From Methanospirillum stamsii (GTDB lineage Archaea; Halobacteriota; Methanomicrobia; Methanomicrobiales; Methanospirillaceae): a DNA stretch of 64,000 nucleotides. Where the stretch lies: positions 33,296 through 97,295 of the forward strand of contig NZ_QGMZ01000029.1 in NCBI RefSeq assembly GCF_003173335.1, given 5' to 3'. The position numbers and the translations under genes are program-made. Below are positions 56,571-64,000 of the stretch, in pieces. Numbering within the stretch: the stretch's first letter is position 1; every line of letters begins with the position of its first letter. The notes below the pieces were generated by a model that ran no database searches, was not told the origin of the DNA, and worked only from the letters and a program-made list of their open reading frames with translations.

Positions 56571-57185
56571 CTAAGAGATAAGTATCCTGTCCGGATCGCC
56601 GGATTTCTTTACACATGCTACGTATTCAGCAACCAGGTAAAAATTCGTCAAATCTATTTCATCCAGACCACGAAATACGAATAACTCATCCCAGAGCTGA
56701 CTGCTTCCCTCCACCATGAAATATCCGGAGACAAGTTCAAAGCCAACAATAATAGCACATCCTTTGAATATATCATCCTGGTTTTCATAGAGATTTTTTC
56801 CGGATACGGCATCTTCTACCTGGAAAACCAGTGCCAGAGGGGTTTTACCTGCCGGAATCTTTTGTGCGTTATATTCATTCAGGGTGACATTTTCGATAAC
56901 GACCCGGAGTAATGTTTGTTCAGTTCGTTCAGTGACCGGATATTTCTGTTTCAAGTAAGAAATGACGTCTTGTATTGGTTTATTGTTGGGTTTTAGTACG
57001 GGCCTGTAGGTCTCAAAGGTTTCTTTCCATGCCCGGACCATTTCCGGGGTTGGTTCCTGCATGAGCATAGGATACCGGTATATAAGCCCGGATAATATAA
57101 CAATTTGTTTATTTACGATTATTTTGTATAATCTCTCAAAATCTCGAAGATAATAATAGAATTTTTTTCCGGGGTCTCTTTTCAA
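56571..57185 (-). CDS. Protein of unknown function
   Basis: A frame of up to 204 aa, with a TTG start at 57185 that lies within a repeat sequence; an internal ATG at residue 40 gives 165 aa ('MLMQEPTPEMVRAWKETF'). The sequence looks protein-like with mixed helices and strands, but I do not recognise a domain. It lacks a signal peptide. It lies between an MBL remnant and the second copy of the inverted repeat. Confidence 0.45.
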   Translation of the reverse strand: MKRDPGKKFYYYLRDFERLYKIIVNKQIVILSGLIYRYPMLMQEPTPEMVRAWKETFETYRPVLKPNNKPIQDVISYLKQKYPVTERTEQTLLRVVIENVTLNEYNAQKIPAGKTPLALVFQVEDAVSGKNLYENQDDIFKGCAIIVGFELVSGYFMVEGSSQLWDELFVFRGLDEIDLTNFYLVAEYVACVKKSGDPDRILIS

Positions 57186-57214
57186 GAACTGTTACATCTG
57201 TTACAACTGCTACA
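57173..57214 (-). repeat. Inverted-repeat copy B with TGTAACAGT-like subrepeats
   Basis: Reverse-complement partner of 55814-55857, 1.3 kb away. The minus strand reads GTAGCAGTTGTAACAGATGT and on, with three 9-nt units. The repeat overlaps the possible start of the unknown gene at 56571-57185. Both copies also encode a similar short peptide frame (VAVVTxVTVL), so a common coding ancestor is possible. Confidence 0.6.
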
Positions 57215-57561
57215 TGGACCTGATTCCAAAAATGGTCTAATTTTAATCGCCAGGGGCATAAAAAAAGTTGAAGATGAAGATCCTGTTTTTGACTCATAAG
57301 ACCGGTTGCAAGGATTAGGAGAGTTAGAATTAGTTTTTCTTCGCAGACACATAGGTAACTCAAATATCAGCGATATCAGAATACACATAAAAACGCACTT
57401 GCCGGATTTGCTACGAACACCAATAAACCACCGGATTCTATTCCCGTCATCCCGGTATTTCTATTACCGTATAAAAGGCAAAAATCGGTTGGACAAATGA
57501 GAAACAGATTCCGAATGGATTGAGAATTGGAGATGATGGTATCTCCTGTATTTTTCGTATT
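57215..57561. other. 347-nt region without a recognised gene
   Basis: Between inverted-repeat copy B and the substrate-binding-protein gene I see no supported gene. A 64-codon plus-strand frame from 57306 lacks an ATG start and looks random. No tRNA-like fold or strong hairpin is seen. Confidence 0.4.
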
Positions 57562-59040
57562 TTATTGTGTTCGAATAGACATCAGTGTCTGATTAAATGC
57601 CTGTACTAATGAATCCGGAACATCTTTACTGAAAATGAAATAAAAGTCGTCTTCACTCAGGGTATATACCGCTTCATATTTTTGAGGATCAAGACCTTCC
57701 TTTTTCATCTCATATTTTCCTGTTTCATCCCCCGTAGCCCAGAGATCGATCTGCTCTTCTTCCAGCATCCGGATAAGATCTCCTGGAACCAGCCCGGTTT
57801 CTATCTGTTCTTTTTCAGCACCGATATTCGTAAGGAGGGTATTTTCAATCGTCCCCTGCACGGTCCCAATCCGGTATCCGGCAAGGTCTTGTGGATTTGT
57901 AATGGAAATGTTTTTCTGTTCCGGAGCAAACAGGACAAACTTTCCGGTGGTAAATGGTCCTGCCCACTGATAGAGTGGTTCACGTTCCGGAGATTTGGCG
58001 ATTGAGAAAAGGACTGTTCCGTTCTCTTCCTGTGCCTGCCTGAATCCTTCAGATAAGGGAACAATCCTGATATCCTCCCGGGTTTTATTCACACCGATGC
58101 TTTTAAAGACCTTTTCAAGGATATCAACTGATATCCCTGCAGGAATGCCATCTTCCAGATAGTTATATGGTGCCCATTCTTCGGTAAGGTACTGCAGATG
58201 CGAGAGTCCTACCGCCGGTATATATCTCTCTAAAATTCGTTCATACGTGGTAATGCCAGTCTCGTCTTTTTCCTCTTTCAGAGTATCTAGGACATTTTGA
58301 AATACCTGAACCGTAGATTCAGGAACATCACGACTAAAAGCGTAATAGATTCCCATATCCTCGAGCGGGAAAACCACTTTGAAAGCATAATAATTGCCGG
58401 TCTCTTTCTCTGCGTAATGCCGGCCGGTGAGTTCAGGATAACACCAGAGGTCAATCTCATCTGCCTGAAGTTTCCTGATGAGTTCAGATACATTTGCATC
58501 GGTTACTATCTGATCTTCGCTGACTCCGGCATCAAGGAGCACCTGAGTTCCGGCATGACCCGGAGTTACCCCTACACGGAGTCCCTTCACGTCTCCTAAT
58601 GTCGTTATTGTCAATGCTGCATCAGCGTTAGCAAATAGAACATCCCGCTCTACTGAAATTGGACCTGCCCATCGGAACAGTGATTCACGTGAAGGGATAC
58701 GTCCGGTGGAAAAAATGACTGAATTATTTTCGGTAAGAGCGGACTGATACCCGGTTTCCCAAGGGACAATCTGCACGTTCTTACGAGGGATTTGATGACC
58801 CATCCGCAGAGTTATCGCTTCAAGAAGATCGATTGAAAGTCCTTTTACACTCCCGTTTTCCTCGTAGTTATAGGGTGGAAGGTGTTCTGTGTAAAAGGTC
58901 AGTTTTTCAAGTGATTGTCTTTCATTGACGGGCTCATATGTATTTTCTGCCAGCGAGATACCGGAGATAAAAATTATGCTAACAATCAGGATTATGCCCA
59001 TCCGGTATAGATGAGGATTTGGGATGTTCAGGTATTGCAT
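57562..59040 (-). CDS. Secreted protein with two tandem SBP_bac_3-type binding domains
   Basis: A 492-aa exported protein with two similar family 3 solute-binding domains (about 45-275 and 280-490): compare 'LTFYTEHLPPYNYEENGSVK' with 'LQYLTEEWAPYNYLEDGIPA', and 'FRWAGPISVERDVLFA' with 'YQWAGPFTTGKFVLFA'. A signal sequence sits at about 12-31. An internal duplication is clear. No ABC permease genes are near, and Methanospirillum-type genomes often use such domains as sensor inputs, so it may be an orphan ligand-binding protein. The start may be 59040 or ATG 59001. Confidence 0.82.
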   Translation of the reverse strand: MQYLNIPNPHLYRMGIILIVSIIFISGISLAENTYEPVNERQSLEKLTFYTEHLPPYNYEENGSVKGLSIDLLEAITLRMGHQIPRKNVQIVPWETGYQSALTENNSVIFSTGRIPSRESLFRWAGPISVERDVLFANADAALTITTLGDVKGLRVGVTPGHAGTQVLLDAGVSEDQIVTDANVSELIRKLQADEIDLWCYPELTGRHYAEKETGNYYAFKVVFPLEDMGIYYAFSRDVPESTVQVFQNVLDTLKEEKDETGITTYERILERYIPAVGLSHLQYLTEEWAPYNYLEDGIPAGISVDILEKVFKSIGVNKTREDIRIVPLSEGFRQAQEENGTVLFSIAKSPEREPLYQWAGPFTTGKFVLFAPEQKNISITNPQDLAGYRIGTVQGTIENTLLTNIGAEKEQIETGLVPGDLIRMLEEEQIDLWATGDETGKYEMKKEGLDPQKYEAVYTLSEDDFYFIFSKDVPDSLVQAFNQTLMSIRTQ

Positions 59041-59341
59041 ATCTCTTTTTAAACGTTGAAAACTATTTCAGGGTTTCTCTAAATATCAACAGGATTAATC
59101 TCTTAGGCTTATAAAAAAATACACAGATCTTATGTCAGTCCGGTTTGAGAATCTTATTCCTAAATTTATTCCCAAAATAAAATATATCTAAAGAATACCC
59201 AAATAATTTCCCATTACAAAAATTATCGATAATTATCCATCATTATTCATCTTAACTCAAAAACGATGGATAATCAAAATGTAATAACGATTACACGAAA
59301 ACATGCATATAACCAAATAATAGGACAGTTTATATCTGAAT
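59041..59341. other. 301-nt AT-rich gap between divergent genes
   Basis: The gap between the binding-protein gene and the MNT/HEPN pair holds no gene. Its right third contains a 14-bp palindrome and a 10-bp inverted repeat (59221-59274), listed separately as a probable control region. Confidence 0.6.
59221..59274. repeat. Palindrome and inverted repeat upstream of the MNT/HEPN genes
   Basis: AATTATCGATAATT (59221-59234) is a perfect 14-bp palindrome. ATTATCCATC (59232-59241) pairs perfectly with GATGGATAAT (59265-59274) across a 23-nt loop. The sites lie 70-120 nt before the GTG start of the antitoxin gene, as expected for an autoregulatory operator of a toxin-antitoxin operon. Confidence 0.5.
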
Positions 59342-59632
59342 GTGAATATAGATCCTCTCGCCCTTCTTCGTTTGAACGAACGGGAACTTAAGCAAAGGTT
59401 TGGAATTAAAAAAATTGGAATCTTCGGTTCTTTTGTTCATTGTAATGTACGAGAGGATAGTGATGTCGATGTTCTGGTAACATTTGAGAAAGGAAAAAAA
59501 TCATTTGACAATTTCATGGGATTAAAATTTTATCTTGAAGAAATATTTAATCGAAAGGTGGATCTTGTTACAGAAGATGCCTTAAAACCACTCATTCGTG
59601 ATCCTATTCTTAATGAAGTCGTGTATGCCTAG
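59342..59632 (+). CDS. mntA: MNT-domain nucleotidyltransferase antitoxin
   Basis: A 96-aa minimal nucleotidyltransferase with the motif 'IGIFGSFVHCNVREDSDVDV' (GSF-x9-DxD). In HEPN/MNT pairs the MNT protein inactivates the HEPN ribonuclease by adding AMP to it. The GTG start at 59342 is used since no earlier ATG fits. It overlaps the toxin gene by 8 nt. The pair appears intact. Confidence 0.9.
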   Translation: MNIDPLALLRLNERELKQRFGIKKIGIFGSFVHCNVREDSDVDVLVTFEKGKKSFDNFMGLKFYLEEIFNRKVDLVTEDALKPLIRDPILNEVVYA

Positions 59633-59969
59633 GGACCAACTACTCTATTTATCGGATATTATGGAGGCTATCAATAATATTCAGAAATATGTGGGAAATA
59701 ATTCATTTGAAGATTTTTTGACCGATCAAATGAGAATTGATGCTGTTGTCCGCAACTTTGAAATTATTGGAGAGGCGACAAAAAATATCAGCAATGAAAT
59801 AAAGGTTCAATTTCCGAAAACAGACTGGAGATCAATCGCCGGGTTTCGTGATATTCTTATTCATGGGTATTTTGGAATTGATATAGAAATAGTATGGGAT
59901 GTAATTGAAAACAAACTCCCGGAATTAAAAGAAGAGATTAATCAGATTATTAACTCTGGAAAATTTTAA
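59625..59969 (+). CDS. hepT: HEPN-domain toxin (DUF86 type)
   Basis: A 114-aa all-helical HEPN protein with the catalytic R-x4-H-x-Y motif in 'FRDILIHGYFG', plus the typical 'MRIDAVVRNFEIIGEATKNI'. HepT toxins are tRNA-cleaving ribonucleases kept inactive by AMPylation from the MNT partner. ATG 59625 ('MPRDQLLYLSDI') is chosen over the longer frame at 59598 because it gives the family's usual start and a short overlap with mntA. Confidence 0.9.
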   Translation: MPRDQLLYLSDIMEAINNIQKYVGNNSFEDFLTDQMRIDAVVRNFEIIGEATKNISNEIKVQFPKTDWRSIAGFRDILIHGYFGIDIEIVWDVIENKLPELKEEINQIINSGKF

Positions 59970-60031
59970 TTTAATAAGTAATTGACAGACATACAAGATA
60001 AATAATATATTTTCTGACATAAAAGCAGCAT

Positions 60032-60769
60032 ATGAAGAAGAACATCATTAAAATAAACAATATCCCTGCCATTATATGGGGAGATACAAATGATAAACTG
60101 TACATTGCAGTTCATGGAAATCTCTCTCATAAAGAAGATAACGTTATCGGGATTCTGGCACATGAAGCGACCGCAAAGGGATACCAGGTATTGAGTTTTG
60201 ATCTGCCGGAACATGGTGAGAGAAAAGATGGTACTACTCCATGCAAGGTACAAAATTGTGTTCACGACCTGGTTGAAATTTTCAGCTATGCAAAAACCAG
60301 GTGGAAAGATTTAAACCTCTTTGCCTGCAGTATGGGAGCATATTTCAGCCTTCTGGCCTATCACGAGGTTGATTTTAAAAAAGCCCTTTTCCTCTCTCCG
60401 GTAGTAGACATGGAACGAATCATCAGGAATATGATGATGTGGTTTCAGGTTACTCCGGAACGGTTGGAAAAAGAAGGAACGATTAATACCCCCATCGGTC
60501 AGAAATTATATTGGGATTATTTCTGTTATGTGTTAGACCATCCGGTCAATTCCTGGAAGGTTGATACCTCTATCTTATACGGAGCGAAAGATAATCTGGT
60601 AGAATTTGATACCATCAGCAATTTTACCGAAAAATTTCATTGCAAATTAGAGATTATGGAATCCGGAGAACATTATTTTCATACAGATGAACACTTACAG
60701 AGATTTAGAATGTGGTTACAATCTCATATTGATTACATTAATTCCGAAGATTTTACTATAAAATATTAA
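60032..60769 (+). CDS. Alpha/beta hydrolase-fold protein
   Basis: A 245-aa cytoplasmic alpha/beta hydrolase. The oxyanion region is 'YIAVHGNLSHK', the nucleophile Ser sits in 'FACSMGAYFS', the acid is Asp in 'YGAKDNLVE', and the catalytic His is in 'ESGEHYFHTDE'. The AxSxG form in place of GxSxG is a common variant. The substrate is unknown. It is a single gene followed by a GNAT gene 29 nt downstream. Confidence 0.85.
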   Translation: MKKNIIKINNIPAIIWGDTNDKLYIAVHGNLSHKEDNVIGILAHEATAKGYQVLSFDLPEHGERKDGTTPCKVQNCVHDLVEIFSYAKTRWKDLNLFACSMGAYFSLLAYHEVDFKKALFLSPVVDMERIIRNMMMWFQVTPERLEKEGTINTPIGQKLYWDYFCYVLDHPVNSWKVDTSILYGAKDNLVEFDTISNFTEKFHCKLEIMESGEHYFHTDEHLQRFRMWLQSHIDYINSEDFTIKY

Positions 60770-60798
60770 TAGATTTCTATTTCTTTTAAGAAATTTTG

Positions 60799-61230
60799 AT
60801 GAAAATGTCTCAAATTATTTATGATGAAGAATGGAAGGATCTTCCCATCAATCAATTACATGGCCTTTTCATGTCAGCGGGTTGGATCAGGGAGCCTGAA
60901 ACACCGGGGATGATTCAAAATTTCAATCTTCCTTTTATTAATTCCACACTGGTGATTTCGGCCTGGCACGAGAATAAATTAGTGGGAGTTGTCAGAGTTC
61001 TTTCTGATAAAATTATCAGATCAACAATTCACGACTTGGTCGTAGATCCAGAGTTCCAGTCCAAAGGAATCGGAGGGGAGTTGCTTAAGCGTTGTATTCA
61101 GACATATCCTAAAACCGAATGGATTGTTCAAACAAATGACGAAAATATTGAATATTATTTGAAAAACGGTTTTACCCGGTATCCAAGAAATGTTCTCTTC
61201 ATACCTTCTGCATGGGATCCGGATTATTAG
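60799..61230 (+). CDS. GNAT family N-acetyltransferase
   Basis: A 143-aa acetyltransferase with the motif A 'DLVVDPEFQSKGIGGELLKR' (Q-x-x-G-I-G) and a C-terminal 'EYYLKNGFTRYPRNVLFI'. The opening 'EWKDLPINQLHGLFMSAGW' is typical of a small subgroup of GNATs in methanogens. ATG 60799 or ATG 60805 is the start. The target is unknown. It may be co-transcribed with the hydrolase. Confidence 0.85.
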   Translation: MKMSQIIYDEEWKDLPINQLHGLFMSAGWIREPETPGMIQNFNLPFINSTLVISAWHENKLVGVVRVLSDKIIRSTIHDLVVDPEFQSKGIGGELLKRCIQTYPKTEWIVQTNDENIEYYLKNGFTRYPRNVLFIPSAWDPDY

Positions 61231-61427
61231 GTCATTTCTTTGATCTTACTGAATAATAATGAAATTATAGTGACTTTTTTCCGGATTATCTGGAGGTGAT
61301 TTCAGAGATTTCAGTTTTGAAAAATAAATTTTTCAATTTAAAATTTATGAGAGCTTTAGATTGTTACTGCCCAAATATTCTCTGAATAAACCAACAAGGT
61401 TATATCATTATATATATTATAAGAACT

Positions 61428-62000
61428 ATGGGCTATTGCATACATCTTGGAATTCTCTGTTCATTGGTTCTGGTTTTTTGTACTGGATTCTGTTCTGCTG
61501 CTGAATCATCCTCCGCGTTGATCTATATCCAAGGGAGTGGGAGTGCAATCACGAATGGATCAAATGGGATGATAATAATGGTAAAGGATGTCGTTCCATA
61601 TTTCCATATTACCGATGGTGTAGAAAGTAAATTAGTTCCCGTTGAATCCCTTACTGATATTTCCTACCCCGCACAAGCAGTAGTTAAACTTTTTAATGCT
61701 GAAAATGAAACCAACTCAATAATTCAGGTCTTAAATCTGTCGTTATCTGATGAGAATAAGGTTCTCACGCTAAATGTAAACCCGCTTGAGTATTATGAAG
61801 GGGAGATGCTCAAATCTCTTGTAAATGGGCAGGAACTAACTTTAGATGAGATAAACGGGGAATACAATCGTGCCGATATTTATTTAGAAGCAGTCTGGGA
61901 GGCACCATCAAATGCTCTGAATTGCAACCCCTGTTTCTGTTGTGATTTTGGAGGAAGTGGAGAGTGTGGGGATATTTGCACATGTTGCACACCCACATGA
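61428..62000 (+). CDS. Secreted protein with Cys-rich C-terminal tail
   Basis: A 190-aa exported protein with a signal peptide ('IHLGILCSLVLVFCTGFCSA'), a beta-rich middle, and a short tail with eight Cys in 25 residues ('CNPCFCCDFGGSGECGDICT' then 'CC'). The tail could bind metal, form disulfides or carry a cluster. I recognise no family. An AT-rich TATA-like run (61407-61420) lies just upstream. Confidence 0.6.
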   Translation: MGYCIHLGILCSLVLVFCTGFCSAAESSSALIYIQGSGSAITNGSNGMIIMVKDVVPYFHITDGVESKLVPVESLTDISYPAQAVVKLFNAENETNSIIQVLNLSLSDENKVLTLNVNPLEYYEGEMLKSLVNGQELTLDEINGEYNRADIYLEAVWEAPSNALNCNPCFCCDFGGSGECGDICTCCTPT

Positions 62001-62265
62001 TGTTACCGGTAATTTTATAGGGAACCAATTCATCCCTTTATTTGTGAGATACTTAACCGGTTTTTGTTCTTCGGGATAAAAATACCTTGAGATAAACTGT
62101 CTTTTCTGTAATATCTATGTATAATGAATGATAAACAAACCTGGGAGTCATTGGTGATGAGATCTAACTCCAATGATCCGGAACACGATTCCGATTGCAG
62201 GCAAAGGAAAAAAGGATAATGAAAGGTACCTTCTGATTTTTACAAAGAGGTTTAAGGTATCCTGC
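62001..62265. other. 265-nt gap between convergent genes
   Basis: No gene is supported here. It separates the Cys-rich secreted protein from the truncated binding-protein gene. I see no hairpin strong enough to call a terminator. Confidence 0.4.
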
Positions 62266-63130
62266 TTAAGGTTCTTCTTTCATTTCAGAACAATTCAGAT
62301 ACCTGCCAGACCCGACGATATACCGGACACCATCACTATCAGTACAAAGTTCGACATAACTCTTCTTTTTGTACAGGATGAGTGATTCAGGGTTTGAGTA
62401 AACGTAAGTAATCCAGCCTTTTCCTTCTTTTAAGGCAAGTTCCGTCAGATTATCACGAAACATGTTCCCTACCGCATCAGGTTTTCCGGAATAATGAGTT
62501 CCTACAGTCTGCGGGTTTACCGCGTTTGCAAGAAGGGTAACATTGGTATCAAAGACGAAGACATACAGATTTGGATCGGTAGAATCCACATACGGGCTTT
62601 CACCTGCGTTAATACTGGTAAGAGTTCCGCTGGGATCACCTTTCAAGTTTTCAATGGTCTTTTGGACAAGGTCTACCAGCCTCTCATCGGTAATATCACT
62701 ATCCATACATCCTATCGGAAGATATTTCAGGAAAATCTTCTCATAGTCGGTGCTCCCACTTTCAGCCCGGTTCATCTTGAGTTCCTTAAGCGTGTCGTTC
62801 ACCGAGGTGACGAATTCTTCAGGTGTATCCGGATTAAACGCAAAGTAATCTTTAAAATATCCTATCTCCTTTTGTTGTGAAAATTTGTCCGGATTCTTGG
62901 CATACGTTGCTATTGCTTTCTGACCTGGGTAATCTCCATAGGCAAATGCATCGACAGAACCGTCATCAACCATTTTTATTGCGTCTTCTGCGGTGAGGAC
63001 TATTATGAGGTTCTTTTCATCAGCACCCGCATTCAGGGCTGAATTGATAGTCCGGCTATCTTGAATGACTGCAATTTTCAGTGCTGCGATATCACTTTTT
63101 TCTGAAAGGTTCACATCCTTATTCAGTATC
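62266..63130 (-). pseudogene. 5'-truncated binding-domain/Cache sensor gene
   Basis: The frame encodes the C-terminal lobe of a family 3 solute-binding domain ('NKDVNLSEKSDIAALKIAV' onward) and then a Cache-like ligand-binding domain ('LTSINAGESPYVDSTDPNLY' onward, ending 'SGRYLNC'). The upstream half of the binding domain and the signal peptide are missing. The codons before residue 30 of the open frame (to 63216) look like non-coding sequence of the adjacent insertion element, so the gene was cut near 63130. Confidence 0.7.
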
Positions 63131-63778
63131 CAACAATCGTAAAAATCAAACAAAATTAATGATTGCTGGATCAAACACTTTTTTCGCATAAATACAATAT
63201 TTGAGCACTTTTGCATTTTTTAAAATTTTTTTGTTTTTTTTGATCCAAGGATTTTTTCTTTTTTAGAGTCGATTAACTTCATTCCGGAAAGTTTATATAT
63301 GATAAAAATTTCGCGAAAAACTCCGTTATGGGAATTAAATACCAAAAAAATTCTGAATTGTCCGAATTTATTGGAAAAGAGCGGGCCACTTTAGAATTGG
63401 CAATCAGCTCGATTACCGATCATATCACTATCCTGCCTTGTGGGACATTTACTCCTGAGGACATTGTTTCAACGACTGTCGGAATGGCCATGAAAAGGTA
63501 TTCGCCTACAGCGATATGTAAAGTGCCCAACCAAAAAATCCCATCCGCTACAACATTTTGGACATGTATTAATACTCTCGAATACGACGAGTTATTAAAA
63601 AATAGCACCGAATTGTTTCGAGATTCTTTGCATCAATTGCTTAAAAAAGGAGAATCCTATACTTTTGCAACAGATGAGGTAGATGACCCCTTTTATGGTA
63701 AAAAAGTCACGGAAAATGAAGACTTCGTTGTTGGGGGAAAACTAAAAAAGTCAACATGCTTTTTTTACAGATATATTA
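63130..63778 (+). mobile_element. Insertion sequence remnant, DDE-type, interrupted by an IS21-like element
   Basis: Starts at about the point where the binding-protein gene loses its coding sequence and contains the 5' part of a transposase gene (63328-63778). An A/T-rich leader with a TATA-like TTTATATATGATAAAA (about 63290) precedes the gene. Its right half is displaced by an IS21-type end beginning TGTTTTCGCCGG at 63779. The left boundary is approximate. Confidence 0.6.
63328..63778 (+). pseudogene. Transposase N-terminal fragment (IS4/ISH3-like DDE family)
   Basis: About 150 codons of a DDE-type transposase. The first catalytic acidic region is visible as 'TFATDEVDDPFYGKK', a form seen in IS4/ISH3-like transposases of archaea. 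The gene is cut by the IS21-like insertion after '...TCFFYRYI'; the remaining frame to 63801 belongs to the incoming element. The catalytic core is incomplete here, so this piece alone is not active. Confidence 0.7.
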
Positions 63779-64000
63779 TGTTTTCGCCGGTCCAATTTTG
63801 ACCCATACCGCCGATCCAAAAATGATCCACCCCCTAAGGTAATCGTCGTAGTTTTTAGTCTTCTCTCCTTCTGAAACTCGTTCCACTCATATTCAGTATG
63901 AGAGCTCGATGAGTTATCCTATCAAGTAAAGCGGCAGTCAGTGTCTTGTCATGGAATATCCTTACCCATTCTGAAAACATGAGATTGGATGTAACCAATG
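63779..64000 (-). mobile_element. Right end of an IS21-like insertion sequence (partial)
   Basis: Begins TGTTTTCGCCGGTCC with repeated terminal motifs (GGTCCAATTTTGACCC and GATCCAAAAATGATCC) typical of the transposase-binding repeats at IS21 ends, followed inward by the end of an istB gene. The rest of the element lies beyond the right edge of the window. Confidence 0.75.
63855..64000 (-). CDS. istB: IS21 helper ATPase IstB, C-terminal end (partial)
   Basis: The minus strand encodes 'LVTSNLMFSEWVRIFHDKTL' followed by 'TAALLDRITHRALILNMSGT' and 'SFRRRED' then TAA (63855-63857): the conserved C-terminus of IstB. It acts with the transposase IstA in target selection. The 5' part lies outside the window, so only about 48 codons are seen. 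Confidence 0.85.
   Translation of the reverse strand, partial: LVTSNLMFSEWVRIFHDKTLTAALLDRITHRALILNMSGTSFRRRED

Noticed and set aside
57306..57500. 64-codon plus-strand frame
   Set aside because: No ATG start, random-looking composition, no neighbour support.
63751..63854. Possible extension of istB to a later stop
   Set aside because: The correct IstB frame ends at TAA 63855-63857; the longer open frame is a different reading frame.
1..64000. CRISPR array or cas genes
   Set aside because: No regular 25-40 bp repeat-spacer pattern and no Cas-like protein was seen; the only tandem repeats are the short ones listed.

Overview
The window looks like a methanogenic archaeon of the Methanomicrobiales, most likely Methanospirillum or a close relative. 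Supporting genes are replication factor C small subunit, geranylgeranylglyceryl phosphate synthase, archaeal-type ThrRS, GatCAB, archaeal triosephosphate isomerase, a tungsten/molybdenum-type aldehyde:ferredoxin oxidoreductase, large TPR proteins and Cache/PAS signalling proteins. The genus is inferred from gene content and style; no rRNA is present to confirm it.

Region 1 (1-8.6 kb): a minus-strand run of cheW-cheR(TPR)-cheW fused by overlap to the RFC small-subunit gene, two large TPR proteins (one secreted), then tRNA-Thr(CGT) and a RelBE-type toxin-antitoxin pair. Region 2 (8.6-26.1 kb) is a minus-strand housekeeping block: Na+/H+ antiporter, ABC exporter, AOR plus ferredoxin, thrS, dcd, trmJ-like, GGGP synthase, topA, gatB, gatA, gatC and an asparagine-synthase-like gene. 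Region 3 (26.2-39.2 kb) has mixed orientation: a secreted GH26-like protein, two DNA glycosylases, duplicated phosphate-permease/DUF47 cassettes, a response regulator with PAS domains, tpiA, a DUF389 membrane protein and an MFS exporter.

Region 4 (39.2-57.3 kb) is an accessory island. A Type I restriction-modification operon (hsdM, a DUF1016 PDDEXK nuclease, an ApeA/HEPN-like gene, hsdS, hsdR) is followed by decayed hicBA, a GNAT gene, vapBC, and a replication module (primase-polymerase, helicase-like ATPase, 102-aa protein) divergent from a probable wHTH regulator whose start lies in direct repeats. A decayed copy of the 3' end of the 102-aa gene lies left of hsdM, so the RM block sits between two copies of one sequence. 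Two inverted copies of a 42-44 nt repeat made of 9-nt subrepeats lie at 55.8 and 57.2 kb.

Region 5 (57.3-64.0 kb): a tandem substrate-binding-domain protein, a MNT/HEPN toxin-antitoxin pair, an alpha/beta hydrolase, a GNAT, a secreted Cys-rich protein, and a truncated binding-protein/Cache gene. The last was cut by an insertion sequence that was itself cut by an IS21-like element running off the right edge. The most interesting material is the composite RM/ApeA operon, the mosaic hsdS, and the replication module with its repeats.
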